The notes: generated from the letters alone by a model not told the origin. A stretch of 63,796 nt of DNA from Oscillospiraceae bacterium (GCA_031275995.1 JAISNY010000032.1:1-63796), one strand, 5' to 3'; shown: positions 1 through 8,966, counted from the stretch's first letter. Numbers and translations: made by a program.

Positions 1-2
1 TT

Positions 3-884
3 CTATTGAGTTTGGTTTTTAATATCTTCTATTTCTGCGAGCGATAGGCCAGTTAACCTCGATATTAACGTTGGATCTAATCCCTCTGCATACGATTTTA
101 GGACTATTTCTTTTTTCTCTCTGGCTTCGCCTAACTGGATGCCCTCGGCTTTGCCTTTTACGAAGCCCTTAATGTCGGCTTCTTTGACGGAGCTTTTGTA
201 GTCACGCCAGAATTTTTCGCGCCGTTCTGCGATTTTTCTTTCGTTTTCATTAATGTTTAAGTTTTTTACTATGTTAACTGCTTTTAAAAGTTCTGTGTTT
301 GCTTCCGCCATTGTTGCTATCATATTTAGTTCCTCCTCGGATTTGATTTTCATAAATTCTAGCCATTCAACTAATCCGTTTTCTTTTGCGTTTTCTGGTA
401 TTTTCATTAATTCTAACGTGTTTATTTCGATTTTGTCTGTGAAAATATTTCCTGTTTTATTGACCAATAAAAATTTATTGTGAAACTCTTTGTTTTCTTC
501 GATTAGTATATGCTCCGCGGCGATTGCAATGCATATTACTTTTTGAATTTTATCATATTCTTCGCCGGATTTCATCTGTTCCGAGAGCATTTTTGAGATG
601 TAAAAGAGCACTCGTTCTTCAAAAAAACCTTGCCTGGCCACTTGCATTTCAACATCAATTATTTTATCGGTTTTTGTCCTGATTTTTATGTCAAGAATTC
701 CGATTTTATCTTTGATTAATTCCGATTTCAAAATAGGGTCGCAAATCGTCACTTCATCATAGTCTTCGTGCGGGATGTCGAGCACGGTTTTCAAAAATGC
801 TATCAAAATATCTTTGTTTTTTTCGTCTCCAAAAACAAGTTTGAAAATGTGGTCGTTTGTTGCGTTGTAAATCTTTTTGGCCAT
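3..884 (-). CDS. Rpn-family PD-(D/E)XK nuclease / transposase-like protein
   Basis: A 293-residue protein of the Rpn (recombination-promoting nuclease, PD-(D/E)XK transposase) type. The N-terminal NATNDHIFKLVFGD block and a nuclease core with Asp65 (GILDIKIR) and Glu79/Gln81 (DVEMQV) fit this family. The charged C-terminal third (EKFWRDYKSSVKEADIKGFVKGKAEG) is also typical. Family members are known to stimulate RecA-independent recombination in E. coli, and many occur in multiple copies in host-associated bacteria. The ATG is preceded by AAGGAAG at good spacing. The stop lies at the very edge of the window, but the gene is complete. Whether it is an active nuclease cannot be told from sequence. 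Confidence 0.85.
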   Translation of the reverse strand: MAKKIYNATNDHIFKLVFGDEKNKDILIAFLKTVLDIPHEDYDEVTICDPILKSELIKDKIGILDIKIRTKTDKIIDVEMQVARQGFFEERVLFYISKMLSEQMKSGEEYDKIQKVICIAIAAEHILIEENKEFHNKFLLVNKTGNIFTDKIEINTLELMKIPENAKENGLVEWLEFMKIKSEEELNMIATMAEANTELLKAVNIVKNLNINENERKIAERREKFWRDYKSSVKEADIKGFVKGKAEGIQLGEAREKKEIVLKSYAEGLDPTLISRLTGLSLAEIEDIKNQTQ

Positions 885-1049
885 TTATTTTTCTTCCTTA
901 AAATGTTTTTTCGATTCTTGCGATTTATATTAATATTATACAACAATTCAATGAAAAAGCCAAGTGATATTTTAAATATTTTTTGCCAAAACAACTTCGC
1001 CGCACAACTCTATTGTACCGTATTTTCTTGTGCTTTCAAACCGCATACG

Positions 1050-1463
1050 TTAATCCGCTTCCTTCGAAAATGATGCTTGCTGGAGCAGAAACACAGCGTT
1101 TATCAGGGCTGAGGCCATGTCAACCTTGCTCGAGGACTTCCTTTTGTTGACATATTTGTTCATATTTGTGTCGTAAACACACTTCGCGTTCTCGAAATTG
1201 ATCTCCAGAAGAGTGTTCTTTTCGTAGAGAAACTCCGTGTTCACGATCTTTTCCTGGAGTAGTTTCGTCGGCGCGTGAAGCGTGTCGGAATGCTGCCTGA
1301 TTTCGACCGTTTTGTAGATTTTATCCCATTTTTGAGCCGAACTCATCGCGTTGTATCGATCGAAACCGATCGCTCGAACCGTACATTTGAGCTTTTTTTC
1401 CAAATCGAAAACAAAATCCTCAACAAAGAGGCTGTGAATTTCATGATTCTTACTTGTATTTTT
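1050..1463 (-). pseudogene. Phage terminase large subunit, C-terminal remnant
   Basis: The frame is open from a TAG at 1464-1466 down to 1050 and reads like the C-terminal nuclease end of a phage terminase large subunit. It has a GFDRYNAM block, VEIRQHSDTLHAPTKLL, then NKYVNKRKSSSKVDMASALI, which resembles the family's closing K-S..K-D..AL.NA pattern. Only about 135 residues remain of a protein normally over 400. No ATG or ribosome binding site supports an independent start (a TTG at 1403 is the only candidate). It is best read as a decayed prophage fragment. Confidence 0.6.
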
Positions 1464-1576
1464 CTAAACATTATGTTCGTCCTGACTTCATGGTGATTGT
1501 TGCAGACAATGGTTATGTGGTTACAGCTTATATGTTATCAAGCAGTGGTTATAAAATTTCCGGGAGTAGCTTTTGA
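1415..1576 (+). pseudogene. Gene fragment on the opposite strand, possibly phage-derived
   Basis: On the plus strand, a frame ending at TGA 1574-1576 reads FHDSYLYFSKHYVRPDFM, then VIVADNGYVVTAYML. This looks like a protein C-terminus, perhaps one of the small nuclease-like domains attached to phage structural proteins. There is no start or ribosome binding site. Its upstream part overlaps the terminase remnant antisense, so a break point must lie around 1440-1460. Assignment to a family is a guess. From 1577 to the ppk promoter I see nothing coding. Confidence 0.3.
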
Positions 1577-1633
1577 AACTATTATTCTAATACATTTGTC
1601 ATACGCAAAGTGGCAAATGGTGATTTTTGATCC

Positions 1634-1662
1634 TTGACTTGGTTTTTGATATAGAATATAAT
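1634..1662 (+). promoter_or_regulatory. Sigma-A-type promoter for ppk
   Basis: TTGACT at 1634-1639 and TATAAT at 1657-1662 are separated by 17 bases, about 65 bases upstream of the ppk start. No other gene lies between. Confidence 0.65.
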
Positions 1663-1725
1663 AATATAGTGATTATTATTTTAAATTGATACAATTAGCA
1701 CAAATTAAAAATATAATATAGCGGG

Positions 1726-3828
1726 GTGGAGGCTGTGGGGAAGAAAAAATTTTCGTATGCTAACCGTGAACTTAGTTGGCTTGCATTTAATAGTCGGGTT
1801 CTGGAAGAAGCAATGGAAAAGAAGTATCCAGTCATAGAACGTGCGAAATTTTTAGGTATCACGGCTTCTAATCTCGATGAATTTTTCATGGTACGCATCT
1901 CCGGAGTACGCGAAAAGATGGAAAAAAAACCGAAAAGGAGGGATTTTTCCGGTCTTAAACCTAAAAAACTTTATGAAGTGTTGACCGAACATCTTAATAA
2001 ATTTTCTAAAAAACAATATAAATGCATGAAAGATTCAATAATTCCTTCGTTGGAAAATGAAAAAATAAATTTTTTAAAATGGAAAGAACTTAACGAAAAT
2101 CAAAAATCTTTTGTTCAAGGCTGCTTCGAACGTTCAATTCTTCCCATTATCACCCCTATGGCTATCGACCCAGGGAGGCCTTTCCCGTTCCTTACTGGAC
2201 GCGGACTCAATATTGCTGTAGAAATGAAAAATTCAAATGACAAAACACTTTTTGGAATAGTACAAGTCCCCTCGGTACTTCCTCGCTATATAGAAATCCC
2301 GGTTACTCAAAATTTGAGCAAAAATTTTATAATGCTCGAAGATGTTATGGTGGGTATGATCTCCAATATATTTCAGCTACATCAGGTTAAGTCGACCAGA
2401 ATTTTTAGGATTACGCGTAATACTGATTCGGAAATAAACGAGGAAGCGGAAAGTATTCTGGCAGAAATTAAAAAAAACATAAAAAAGAGAAAACGTGGCG
2501 ATGTGGTAAGGCTCGAGCTTGCTGAAGATGGAAGCTCTAAGATAAAAAAATTCTTAATTAAGTCTCTTGAAGTTTCTAAAGATGAAATTTACAAGGTAAA
2601 GGGACCCATTGATCTAACTTTTTGGCTTAAGTTTTCACAAGAAGATTGGCCCGAAAATATGAGGTTTAAAAAACAAATTCCAGCTACTCCAGCTCCGGAT
2701 TTTTATGGACATCAAGATGTATTCGAAGCAATTCGTTCCGGAGATAAAATGGTTTGCAATCCGTTTGAAAGTTTTCAAGAAGTAATCGATTTTGTGAAAC
2801 AAGCATCTGAAGATGAAAATGTTTTAGCAATAAAGCAAGTTCTTTACCGGGTCAGCAGTAATTCTCCGATTGTTGACGCTCTCATTAGAGCCTCTGAAAA
2901 CGGAAAGGAAGTCACCGCTTTTGTAGAACTCAAAGCTAGGTTTGACGAAGAAAACAACATCCTTTGGGCGCAAAAACTTGAAAAATCAGGCTGCCACGTC
3001 GTCTACGGCTTGCCGGGTTTGAAGACGCACTGCAAAGTTACGCTGGTAGTTAGAAAAGAAGGTGCCTCCATGAGACTTTACGCCCACTTGGGTACCGGCA
3101 ATTATAACGATTTGACGGCTAAATTTTACACCGATATAGGAATGTTTACTTGCAAAAATAAAATATGCATGGATGTATCTTCTTTGTTTAACATGCTTAC
3201 GGGTTATGCTACCAACTTAAATTACCAAAAGTTAATTGTTTCACCTAACGGAACTCGTTTTTTCTTTGAAAAGATGATTAAAAACGAAATTAAAAACGCG
3301 AAGGCGGGCTTGCCTAGTAAGATCATTTTCAAAGTTAATTCGGTAGTCGACAAAAAAATTATAAATCTTCTTTACAACGCTTCAAACGCCGGAGTCAAAA
3401 TCAGAATGATAGTCAGAGGAGTTAGTTGCTTGATTCCAGGTGTAAAAAAGATGAGCGAAAATATCAGGGTTATAAGCATCGTTGGAAAACTTCTTGAGCA
3501 TAGCCGTATATTTTATTTTGAAAATGGTGGGATACCAAAGATTTATATGGGCAGCGCAGATCTAATGCGTCGGAACCTCGATAGAAGAATAGAAGTGATA
3601 TTCCCGGTGGAAGATGAAAAGTTGAAAAATCGCGCCGTAAATATGCTTAAGGTTATGCTTGCGGATAATATTAACGCACGTGAAGAAAATTCTGACGGAA
3701 AATACGATAGAGTCACCCGAAAGGGGAAAGTTGTAAATAGTCAGCAGGAGTTTTTTGATACCGCACATAAATCTTTAGAGGAAAAACAAAATAAGCAAGG
3801 GAAACTGTTGGTTTCAGCTCGTGCTTGA
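1726..3828 (+). CDS. ppk: Polyphosphate kinase 1
   Basis: This 700-residue PPK1 makes inorganic polyphosphate from ATP, reversibly, at the membrane. The N-terminal block (ANRELSWLAFNSRVLEEA) and the middle head domain are intact. In the phospholipase-D-like catalytic half, His435 (LKTHCKV) and His592 (EHSRIFYFENGG) fall at the same numbers as the phospho-accepting and second catalytic histidines of the E. coli enzyme. The start is uncertain: GTG 1726 gives the longest frame, while GTG 1735 follows GGAGG by only two bases. No ppx partner lies next to it; it is a single-gene unit with its own promoter. Polyphosphate may serve as an energy or phosphate store. Confidence 0.95.
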   Translation: MEAVGKKKFSYANRELSWLAFNSRVLEEAMEKKYPVIERAKFLGITASNLDEFFMVRISGVREKMEKKPKRRDFSGLKPKKLYEVLTEHLNKFSKKQYKCMKDSIIPSLENEKINFLKWKELNENQKSFVQGCFERSILPIITPMAIDPGRPFPFLTGRGLNIAVEMKNSNDKTLFGIVQVPSVLPRYIEIPVTQNLSKNFIMLEDVMVGMISNIFQLHQVKSTRIFRITRNTDSEINEEAESILAEIKKNIKKRKRGDVVRLELAEDGSSKIKKFLIKSLEVSKDEIYKVKGPIDLTFWLKFSQEDWPENMRFKKQIPATPAPDFYGHQDVFEAIRSGDKMVCNPFESFQEVIDFVKQASEDENVLAIKQVLYRVSSNSPIVDALIRASENGKEVTAFVELKARFDEENNILWAQKLEKSGCHVVYGLPGLKTHCKVTLVVRKEGASMRLYAHLGTGNYNDLTAKFYTDIGMFTCKNKICMDVSSLFNMLTGYATNLNYQKLIVSPNGTRFFFEKMIKNEIKNAKAGLPSKIIFKVNSVVDKKIINLLYNASNAGVKIRMIVRGVSCLIPGVKKMSENIRVISIVGKLLEHSRIFYFENGGIPKIYMGSADLMRRNLDRRIEVIFPVEDEKLKNRAVNMLKVMLADNINAREENSDGKYDRVTRKGKVVNSQQEFFDTAHKSLEEKQNKQGKLLVSARA

Positions 3829-3959
3829 CGTTTCACTTCATAATAACGCAGTAATCATTTCAATTAGATATAATGTTTCGAAGAAAGCAAAGCTATTTTC
3901 ACCAGAGGAAAAACAAGATAAACGACAACAATCGGCAGAAATGGCATTGTTAAAACGAA

Positions 3960-4205
3960 TAAAATTGCTAAAATATTTTCATGAATAATGAAATTAAATG
4001 TACCAAAATGCGTAAAAATTGAAAAGTGAGCGATACTTATGAAGCGCAAATTATAATTGATTGTGTAAAAATATCGTTGGCAAAATTCACACTTACTCAT
4101 TCGATCAAATAAATCGACTTTTAAGACTATCTCGTTGGTCGAAAAGTTTGGAGATAATTTTTAACCCCAGTTTTTTTATTTATGCATAGATGTATCTACT
4201 TTTTA
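3960..4205 (+). mobile_element. Decayed IS1-like remnant (internally deleted)
   Basis: The segment at 3966-4000 resembles 51703-51740. The segment at 4130-4200 resembles the reverse complement of 57419-57485, where the frame reads like the C-terminus of an IS1-type transposase. Here the equivalent reads WSKSLEIIFNPSFFIYA and is followed by a stop. The two ends are brought together with most of the transposase missing. The rest of the gap after ppk (3829-3959 and 4206-4283) shows no gene. Confidence 0.4.
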
Positions 4206-4283
4206 GCGATGCCTTCTCAATTAGCAATGCCACACTGCTAAGAAGGTTGACAAGTTAAATTGCTTGGAATACAATGATGCTCC

Positions 4284-4369
4284 GGGAGATTTCCAGAGCG
4301 GCCAAATGGAGCAGACTGTAAATCTGTTGTCTCTTGACTTCGGTGGTTCGAATCCACCATCTCCCACCA
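4284..4369 (+). tRNA. tRNA-Tyr (GTA)
   Basis: A class II tRNA with acceptor GGGAGAT pairing ATCTCCC. The anticodon arm GCAGA-CTGTAAA-TCTGT carries GTA. It has a long variable arm, a T arm GTGGTTCGAATCCACC, and an encoded CCA at 4367-4369. Tyrosyl-tRNA synthetase is also in this window, at 14.6 kb. The stretch from 4370 to the glmU promoter has no recognisable gene. Confidence 0.96.
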
Positions 4370-4562
4370 TTGATGCACCAGAGCAGCTTATATTGTTTTA
4401 AGATTGACTTCGGAACTCGATAGATGTTAAGACACTCTCGCAAAGCCGATAGCTTTTTATTATTTTTAAGTATGGTTTTGTGATGTTACAACAGCGCTGA
4501 TTACTATCAAAAGCTTTTTTACACCTTTAAATTAAATACATAATTTCAACCGAATGTAACCA

Positions 4563-4590
4563 TTGATTTTTTTTTTGAATACTTTATAAT
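4563..4590 (+). promoter_or_regulatory. Possible promoter for glmU
   Basis: TTGATT (4563-4568) and TATAAT (4585-4590) are separated by 16 bases, about 110 bases upstream of the glmU TTG. The -35 is weak and the region is AT-rich, so chance is possible. Confidence 0.4.
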
Positions 4591-4700
4591 TATAATCGAA
4601 GTTTTTTCAAGATCTTTGATGTGATTTTATTTAGAATCTTTTAGAATCTTTGTAGAAAAAACGCTGCATCGGTTTACTGTTCTTTTTTGGGGGGATTGTA

Positions 4701-5687
4701 TTGGCAAAAATTGGGTGTGTTATACTTGCTGCCGGAGAGGGCACAAGGATGAGGTCTGAAAAACCCAAAGTGCTTTCCGAAGTTTTGTTCGACCCAATGC
4801 TCGAATGGGTTTTGGGTTCGGTCACTTCTTGCAATATAAAAAAAATCTGCGTGGTAGTTGGATTTGGTCATGAAACTGTTAAAAATTTTTTGGCAGATTC
4901 GGGCTATTCTTATGAGTTAGCCGTTCAGGATCACCGTAAGGGTACGGCTCATGCTGTTTTGATGGCGTCTAACTTTCTTGAGGAAAATTCTATAGAATCA
5001 GTTTTAGTTCTTAACGGAGATTCACCCTTTATGGAGTCTGGAACCATAATGGAAGCGTACGGTGAACACTTGAGATCTGAAAATTCTGCAACTATAATTT
5101 CAGCTAATTTAGAAAATTCTTCAGGATACGGACGGATCGTTCGTAACTCGGCGGGGCGCATTTGCTCTGTTATTGAAGAGGCTGACGCTGATGAACATGA
5201 AAAACAAATCAAAGAGGTTAATTCAGGTGCTTATTGGTTCAAAACTAAAGATTTACTCGAATGTCTTTCTGTCGTACCACTGAGCGCTTGCGGTGAATAT
5301 TATTTAACCTCGGTAATCGAGCTTCTTCTTAAAAATAACCACAAAGTCGGCGCTTTTTTGGCTCAGGACCCCGTCGTCGTCCTTGGAGCGAATAACTCCG
5401 AACAGCTTGAAGTTCTTAATAAGATTGCAAAGACAAGAGTTGTTGAAAAATTCAAAAACCAAGGCATTCGCATTCCGTACGATGAAGATGTTATCATAGG
5501 AAGAGATGTTGAGATTGGCGAAGGAACTACCATTCTTTCGGATGTTACTCTGCTCAAAAAAACAAGAATTGGTAAAAATTGCATAATTGGGCCTGGAACA
5601 AACATAGTTGGAATTTCGATTGAAGACAATGCGAACATAATATTTAGAGATTTGTCCGTTCAGAAAAATCGTGTGGCAATAGGTTAG
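4701..5687 (+). CDS. glmU: UDP-GlcNAc pyrophosphorylase, GlmU lacking most of the acetyltransferase domain
   Basis: The N-terminal 230 residues are a classical GlmU uridyltransferase: ILAAGEGTRMRSEKPKVL nucleotide-binding loop, then QDHRKGTAHAVL, LNGDSPF and SGAYWF. This part forms UDP-GlcNAc from GlcNAc-1-P and UTP for wall synthesis. Only about 75 residues of left-handed beta-helix follow (VIIGRDVEIGEGTTIL, IGKNCIIGPGT), and the protein ends at 328 instead of about 455 residues. The acetyl-CoA site and catalytic residues of the GlcN-1-P acetyltransferase half are therefore absent. The TTG start at 4701 follows a strong GGGGGGA. GlmM, which makes the upstream substrate, is at 50.3 kb. I see no continuation after the stop in any frame. 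Confidence 0.9.
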   Translation: MAKIGCVILAAGEGTRMRSEKPKVLSEVLFDPMLEWVLGSVTSCNIKKICVVVGFGHETVKNFLADSGYSYELAVQDHRKGTAHAVLMASNFLEENSIESVLVLNGDSPFMESGTIMEAYGEHLRSENSATIISANLENSSGYGRIVRNSAGRICSVIEEADADEHEKQIKEVNSGAYWFKTKDLLECLSVVPLSACGEYYLTSVIELLLKNNHKVGAFLAQDPVVVLGANNSEQLEVLNKIAKTRVVEKFKNQGIRIPYDEDVIIGRDVEIGEGTTILSDVTLLKKTRIGKNCIIGPGTNIVGISIEDNANIIFRDLSVQKNRVAIG

Positions 5688-5739
5688 CAGCTTCCCGGCA
5701 AAATTGTGAAACTTGTTCGTTAGCATACTTAAAAATTAG

Positions 5740-5769
5740 TTGCAAAATCAGGCGAGCTTCTTATATAAT
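5740..5769 (+). promoter_or_regulatory. Promoter for tsaB-rpiB
   Basis: TTGCAA (5740-5745) and TATAAT (5764-5769) are separated by 18 bases and lie about 50 bases before the tsaB ATG, in the 130-base gap after glmU. Confidence 0.55.
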
Positions 5770-5820
5770 TATCGTAAGTCAAACGTAAAGGAAATTTATG
5801 TCTTGGGAATAATGTAACGT

Positions 5821-6501
5821 ATGAAACTTTTGGCTTTAGATTCAAGTGGAACTTCAGTTTCTTTAGCTCTCTTGGAAGGTGAGACCCTTCTTGGGGAGTT
5901 TTTTTTAAATGCAGGTTTAACTCACAGCCAAACACTCGCACCTATGGTTAAATCTCTAATTGAATTTTCTGGAATCAAAACTTCTTCACTCGAATGTATA
6001 GCGGTCACGATAGGACCGGGTTCCTTCACGGGAATTCGCATAGGCGTTGCTCTCGCGAAAGGAATGGCGCTGGCTTTAAGTCTGCCTTGCATAGGCGTTA
6101 CATGCTGCGAAGCTCTGTGCGCCGGAGTTAAAAATTTTGAAGGAACTATCTGCACGTGCATTCACGCCCGTGAAAACGAGGTTTATTTTGCAATTTTTAA
6201 TTCCGAATCCGATAAAATATTAAAAACTTATGACGAAAGAGCGGCAAATGTTAGTGAAATCAAAAAAATCTTTAAAAAAAATGAGCATGTAATGTTTGTT
6301 GGTAACGCTGCAGAAATGTGTTATAATGAAACATTAGGTCATTGCATAGGTATTTACGAAAATACTCTAATAAAAGCCTCCAACATCGTCAGGGCGGCAT
6401 TTGAACTAAATTTCAGACAAGCCTCCTCGGCTCAAGATTTGGAAATTAAATATTTGAAGCTCCCTAAGGCGGAGCGGGAGCTTCTGGATAAAGATAGGTG
6501 A
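5821..6501 (+). CDS. tsaB: tRNA threonylcarbamoyladenosine biosynthesis protein TsaB
   Basis: A 226-residue ASKHA-fold protein of the TsaB/YeaZ family. It scaffolds the TsaD-TsaB-TsaE complex that puts threonylcarbamoyl on A37 of ANN-decoding tRNAs. Hallmarks are the start MKLLALDSSGTSVSLAL, HSQTLAPMV and the IGPGSFTGIRIGVALAKGMA block around residues 66-85. No TsaD or TsaE is adjacent. The gene ends five bases before the rpiB start, and the rpiB ribosome binding site lies in its last codons, so the two are cotranscribed. A short leader frame (ATG TCT TGG GAA TAA) just upstream of the ATG may be chance. Confidence 0.93.
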   Translation: MKLLALDSSGTSVSLALLEGETLLGEFFLNAGLTHSQTLAPMVKSLIEFSGIKTSSLECIAVTIGPGSFTGIRIGVALAKGMALALSLPCIGVTCCEALCAGVKNFEGTICTCIHARENEVYFAIFNSESDKILKTYDERAANVSEIKKIFKKNEHVMFVGNAAEMCYNETLGHCIGIYENTLIKASNIVRAAFELNFRQASSAQDLEIKYLKLPKAERELLDKDR

Positions 6502-6505
6502 TTTT

Positions 6506-6946
6506 TTGGTTTTTCTCGGTTCCGACCACGGCGGATTTGAGCTCAAAGAAGGAATTAAAAAGCATCTGTTAAAAATAGAAGTATCTCATGTTGATTGCGG
6601 TATTTTTGAAAAAACAGTTTCTGATTATCCTGAAATCGCAAGGTTAGTTGCAAAAAATGTAGCTCAAAACGATGAAAATTTTGGAATTATTTGTTGTGGT
6701 TCAGGAATTGGTGTGAACATTGCCGCTAATAAAGTCTACGGTATTAGAGCGGCGCTGTGTGTCGATAAATGCTATGCGAAAATGGCACGCTTACATAACG
6801 ATGCCAACATAATCTGTCTTGGAGGCAGATTTTTGTCTCTTGACGGGTCGATAGAAATTGTCGACGTTTTTTTAACGACTAAATTTGAGGGCGGCCGTCA
6901 CAAAACGAGAGTTAAAAAAATTGAGGTAAAAAATGGTCGTGTATAA
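6506..6946 (+). CDS. rpiB: Ribose-5-phosphate isomerase B
   Basis: A 146-residue RpiB/LacAB-family sugar isomerase that interconverts ribose-5-P and ribulose-5-P in the pentose phosphate pathway. It starts at TTG with AGGTGA overlapping the tsaB stop. Visible motifs are SDHGGFELK at the N-terminus and the active-site region IICCGSGIGVNIAANKV with the catalytic Cys, followed by GIRAALC. C-terminal GGRHKTRVKKIE is the usual phosphate-binding HxxR end. The last 60 bases of the gene are repeated about 170 bases downstream, directly in front of the next gene. Confidence 0.94.
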   Translation: MVFLGSDHGGFELKEGIKKHLLKIEVSHVDCGIFEKTVSDYPEIARLVAKNVAQNDENFGIICCGSGIGVNIAANKVYGIRAALCVDKCYAKMARLHNDANIICLGGRFLSLDGSIEIVDVFLTTKFEGGRHKTRVKKIEVKNGRV

Positions 6947-7100
6947 ACAAGTAAAAATACACAAAATAACGCGCCTTACGTAACTATGTAAATGTGATGG
7001 AGGTAGTTCTTTTTGAATTAATAGAAATGATCAACCTTCTTTAACAACCAAATTTGAGGGCGGCCGTCACAAAACGAGAGTTAAAAAAATTGAGGTAAAA
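6870..7100 (+). repeat. Direct repeat of the rpiB 3' end (about 60 bp, two copies)
   Basis: Copy 1 (6870-6931) is the end of rpiB. Copy 2 (7040-7100) is nearly identical and ends at the ATG of the following gene, so its AATTGAGG segment serves as the ribosome binding site. The 110 bases between the copies hold an orphan GGAGG and no gene. Confidence 0.9.
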
Positions 7101-8966
7101 ATGTTCGATATGTATGAACAAATAAAGAAATATAAAAAATACATGTTATTTTTGTTAGATTTAATTATATGGAACATCTCATTCTATCTTTCTTTTGCTA
7201 TCAACAAAAGTAGTTTTTCACTTATTGGTTTTGAGGATTTGTTCATTAAATACCTACTGCTTGTTAATTTTTGTTTTTCATTTGTTTCTATCGTTTTTAA
7301 AATTTATGATAAAATTTGGCGCTATGCCGATATAGAAGATTTTTTTTATTCTGGATTATCAACTTTTTGTGCTAATTTTTTGTTTTTTATAATCACGTTT
7401 ATGTGGAATATGAACATTGGAATAAGAACTTATGTTTTGTTTCTATTAGTTTCCGAGTTCCTTAATTTAATTATAAGGTTAATATACAGAGTAAACATAA
7501 TTTTAGATTGTTACACATCACGATCGCAGAAACACCGCAGACGATTGTTGGTTGTAGGCGCGGGAGAAGCTTCCGCCATGGTTTTGCGTGAGCTTTCAAA
7601 ACATTCTGACAGTGAATATTTGCCAATTTGTATCGTAGACGACGACCGCAGTAAAATCAGACGCAGTATTGCAGGAGTCAGAGTTCGTGGCTCAACATAC
7701 GAAATTACACAAATTTGTAAAGATGAAAATATAGAAATTATTTTATTTGCAATCTTGAACATTGAAAATACCGAAAAACGCAGAATTCTTGACACATGTG
7801 CACGAACCGGACTTGAAACCAGAATGATTCCAAGCATTTATGAAACCGTTTCTTCACAAACCAATATCGTTCCGGCTATACGTCACGTTGAAATTGAAGA
7901 TCTGCTGGGACGTGAGCCGGTTACGTTTGAAAAACATTACGGTAATTACGTTATCGGTAAAAATATACTCATAACCGGCGGCGGAGGCTCTATAGGCTCT
8001 GAGCTTTGCCGCCAAATCGCCGAAATAAAACCCAAAAACTTGATTATTCTAGATATCTGTGAAAATGGAGCTTATCAAATACAACAGGAATTATGCAGAA
8101 TTTATAGAAAAAATAAGGAATTTAACTTTGAGATCCAAATTGCCTCGGTAAGAGATAAAGCTAAAATAGAAAAAATCTTCAGCAAAAAAAATATAGACGT
8201 AGTTTTCCACGCCGCAGCACATAAGCATGTCCCGCTTATGGAAAATAACCCAGAAGAAGCCGTTAAAAACAACGTCTTCGGAACTCTGATTCTGGCTAAC
8301 GCGGCAAAAAAATATAAAATAAAAAAATTTGTGTTAATTTCTACCGACAAAGCCGTTAACCCGACCAGCGTGATGGGCGCTACTAAAAGAATCTGTGAAA
8401 TGATAATCCAATTTATGTCAGAAGAATCAAAATCAACAGAATTTGTCGCCGTAAGATTCGGAAACGTCCTAGGTTCAAGCGGTTCGGTAATCCCCTTATT
8501 CGAAGAACAAATTAAACATAAAGGACCCGTTACAGTAACTCATCCTGAGATAATAAGATATTTCATGACCATTACCGAAGCAGTTTCTTTAGTCCTAACC
8601 GCAGGCGCGATCGCTAAAGGGGGCGAAATTTTTATTCTTGATATGGGCGCCCCCGTGAAAATAAAAGATCTGGCAGAAAATTTAATAAGACTTTCCGGGT
8701 TTGTTCCAAATGAAAATATCAAAATTGAATACACCGGATTGCGCCCCGGCGAAAAACTTTATGAAGAACTCTTAATGGAAGAAGAGGGAATAACTAAAAC
8801 AGAAAATGAAAAAATTTATATAGGGAACCCCATAAAATTTAACACCAAAAAATTCCAAAGCGACCTAGACCGTCTTAAAGAAGCCTGTGATATTAATGAA
8901 ACTGATTTAGTGCGCAAAATAGTCGCTCAAATTGTTCCTTTTGGAGTGTGTTCTAACGAAAATTAA
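7101..8966 (+). CDS. Membrane-anchored nucleotide-sugar 4,6-dehydratase/epimerase (CapD/WbpM/PglF type)
   Basis: 621 residues. About four N-terminal membrane helices (residues 15-130) are followed by a first Rossmann-like domain (RLLVVGAGEASAMVLRELS) and a C-terminal extended SDR domain. In the SDR part TGGGGSIGSELCRQ binds NAD(P). The catalytic triad region reads STDKAVNPTSVMGATKR: a Met replaces the usual Tyr, as in the WbpM/FlaA1 dehydratases. GLRPGEKLYEELLM is the typical family end. It probably converts UDP-GlcNAc to a 4-keto-6-deoxy sugar for surface glycans. The gene borrows its ribosome binding site from a duplicated rpiB tail. No glycosyltransferases are adjacent. The AT-rich gap 8967-9400 shows no gene. 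Confidence 0.92.
   Translation: MFDMYEQIKKYKKYMLFLLDLIIWNISFYLSFAINKSSFSLIGFEDLFIKYLLLVNFCFSFVSIVFKIYDKIWRYADIEDFFYSGLSTFCANFLFFIITFMWNMNIGIRTYVLFLLVSEFLNLIIRLIYRVNIILDCYTSRSQKHRRRLLVVGAGEASAMVLRELSKHSDSEYLPICIVDDDRSKIRRSIAGVRVRGSTYEITQICKDENIEIILFAILNIENTEKRRILDTCARTGLETRMIPSIYETVSSQTNIVPAIRHVEIEDLLGREPVTFEKHYGNYVIGKNILITGGGGSIGSELCRQIAEIKPKNLIILDICENGAYQIQQELCRIYRKNKEFNFEIQIASVRDKAKIEKIFSKKNIDVVFHAAAHKHVPLMENNPEEAVKNNVFGTLILANAAKKYKIKKFVLISTDKAVNPTSVMGATKRICEMIIQFMSEESKSTEFVAVRFGNVLGSSGSVIPLFEEQIKHKGPVTVTHPEIIRYFMTITEAVSLVLTAGAIAKGGEIFILDMGAPVKIKDLAENLIRLSGFVPNENIKIEYTGLRPGEKLYEELLMEEEGITKTENEKIYIGNPIKFNTKKFQSDLDRLKEACDINETDLVRKIVAQIVPFGVCSNEN

Noticed and set aside
3864..4100. Hydrophobic 78-residue minus-strand ORF
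   Set aside because: No start signal, and it overlaps repeat-derived sequence of an IS1-like remnant; the hydrophobicity follows from AT-rich codons.
5304..5726. Long antisense ORF over glmU
   Set aside because: A shadow frame: no start site, and the sense strand carries conserved GlmU motifs throughout.
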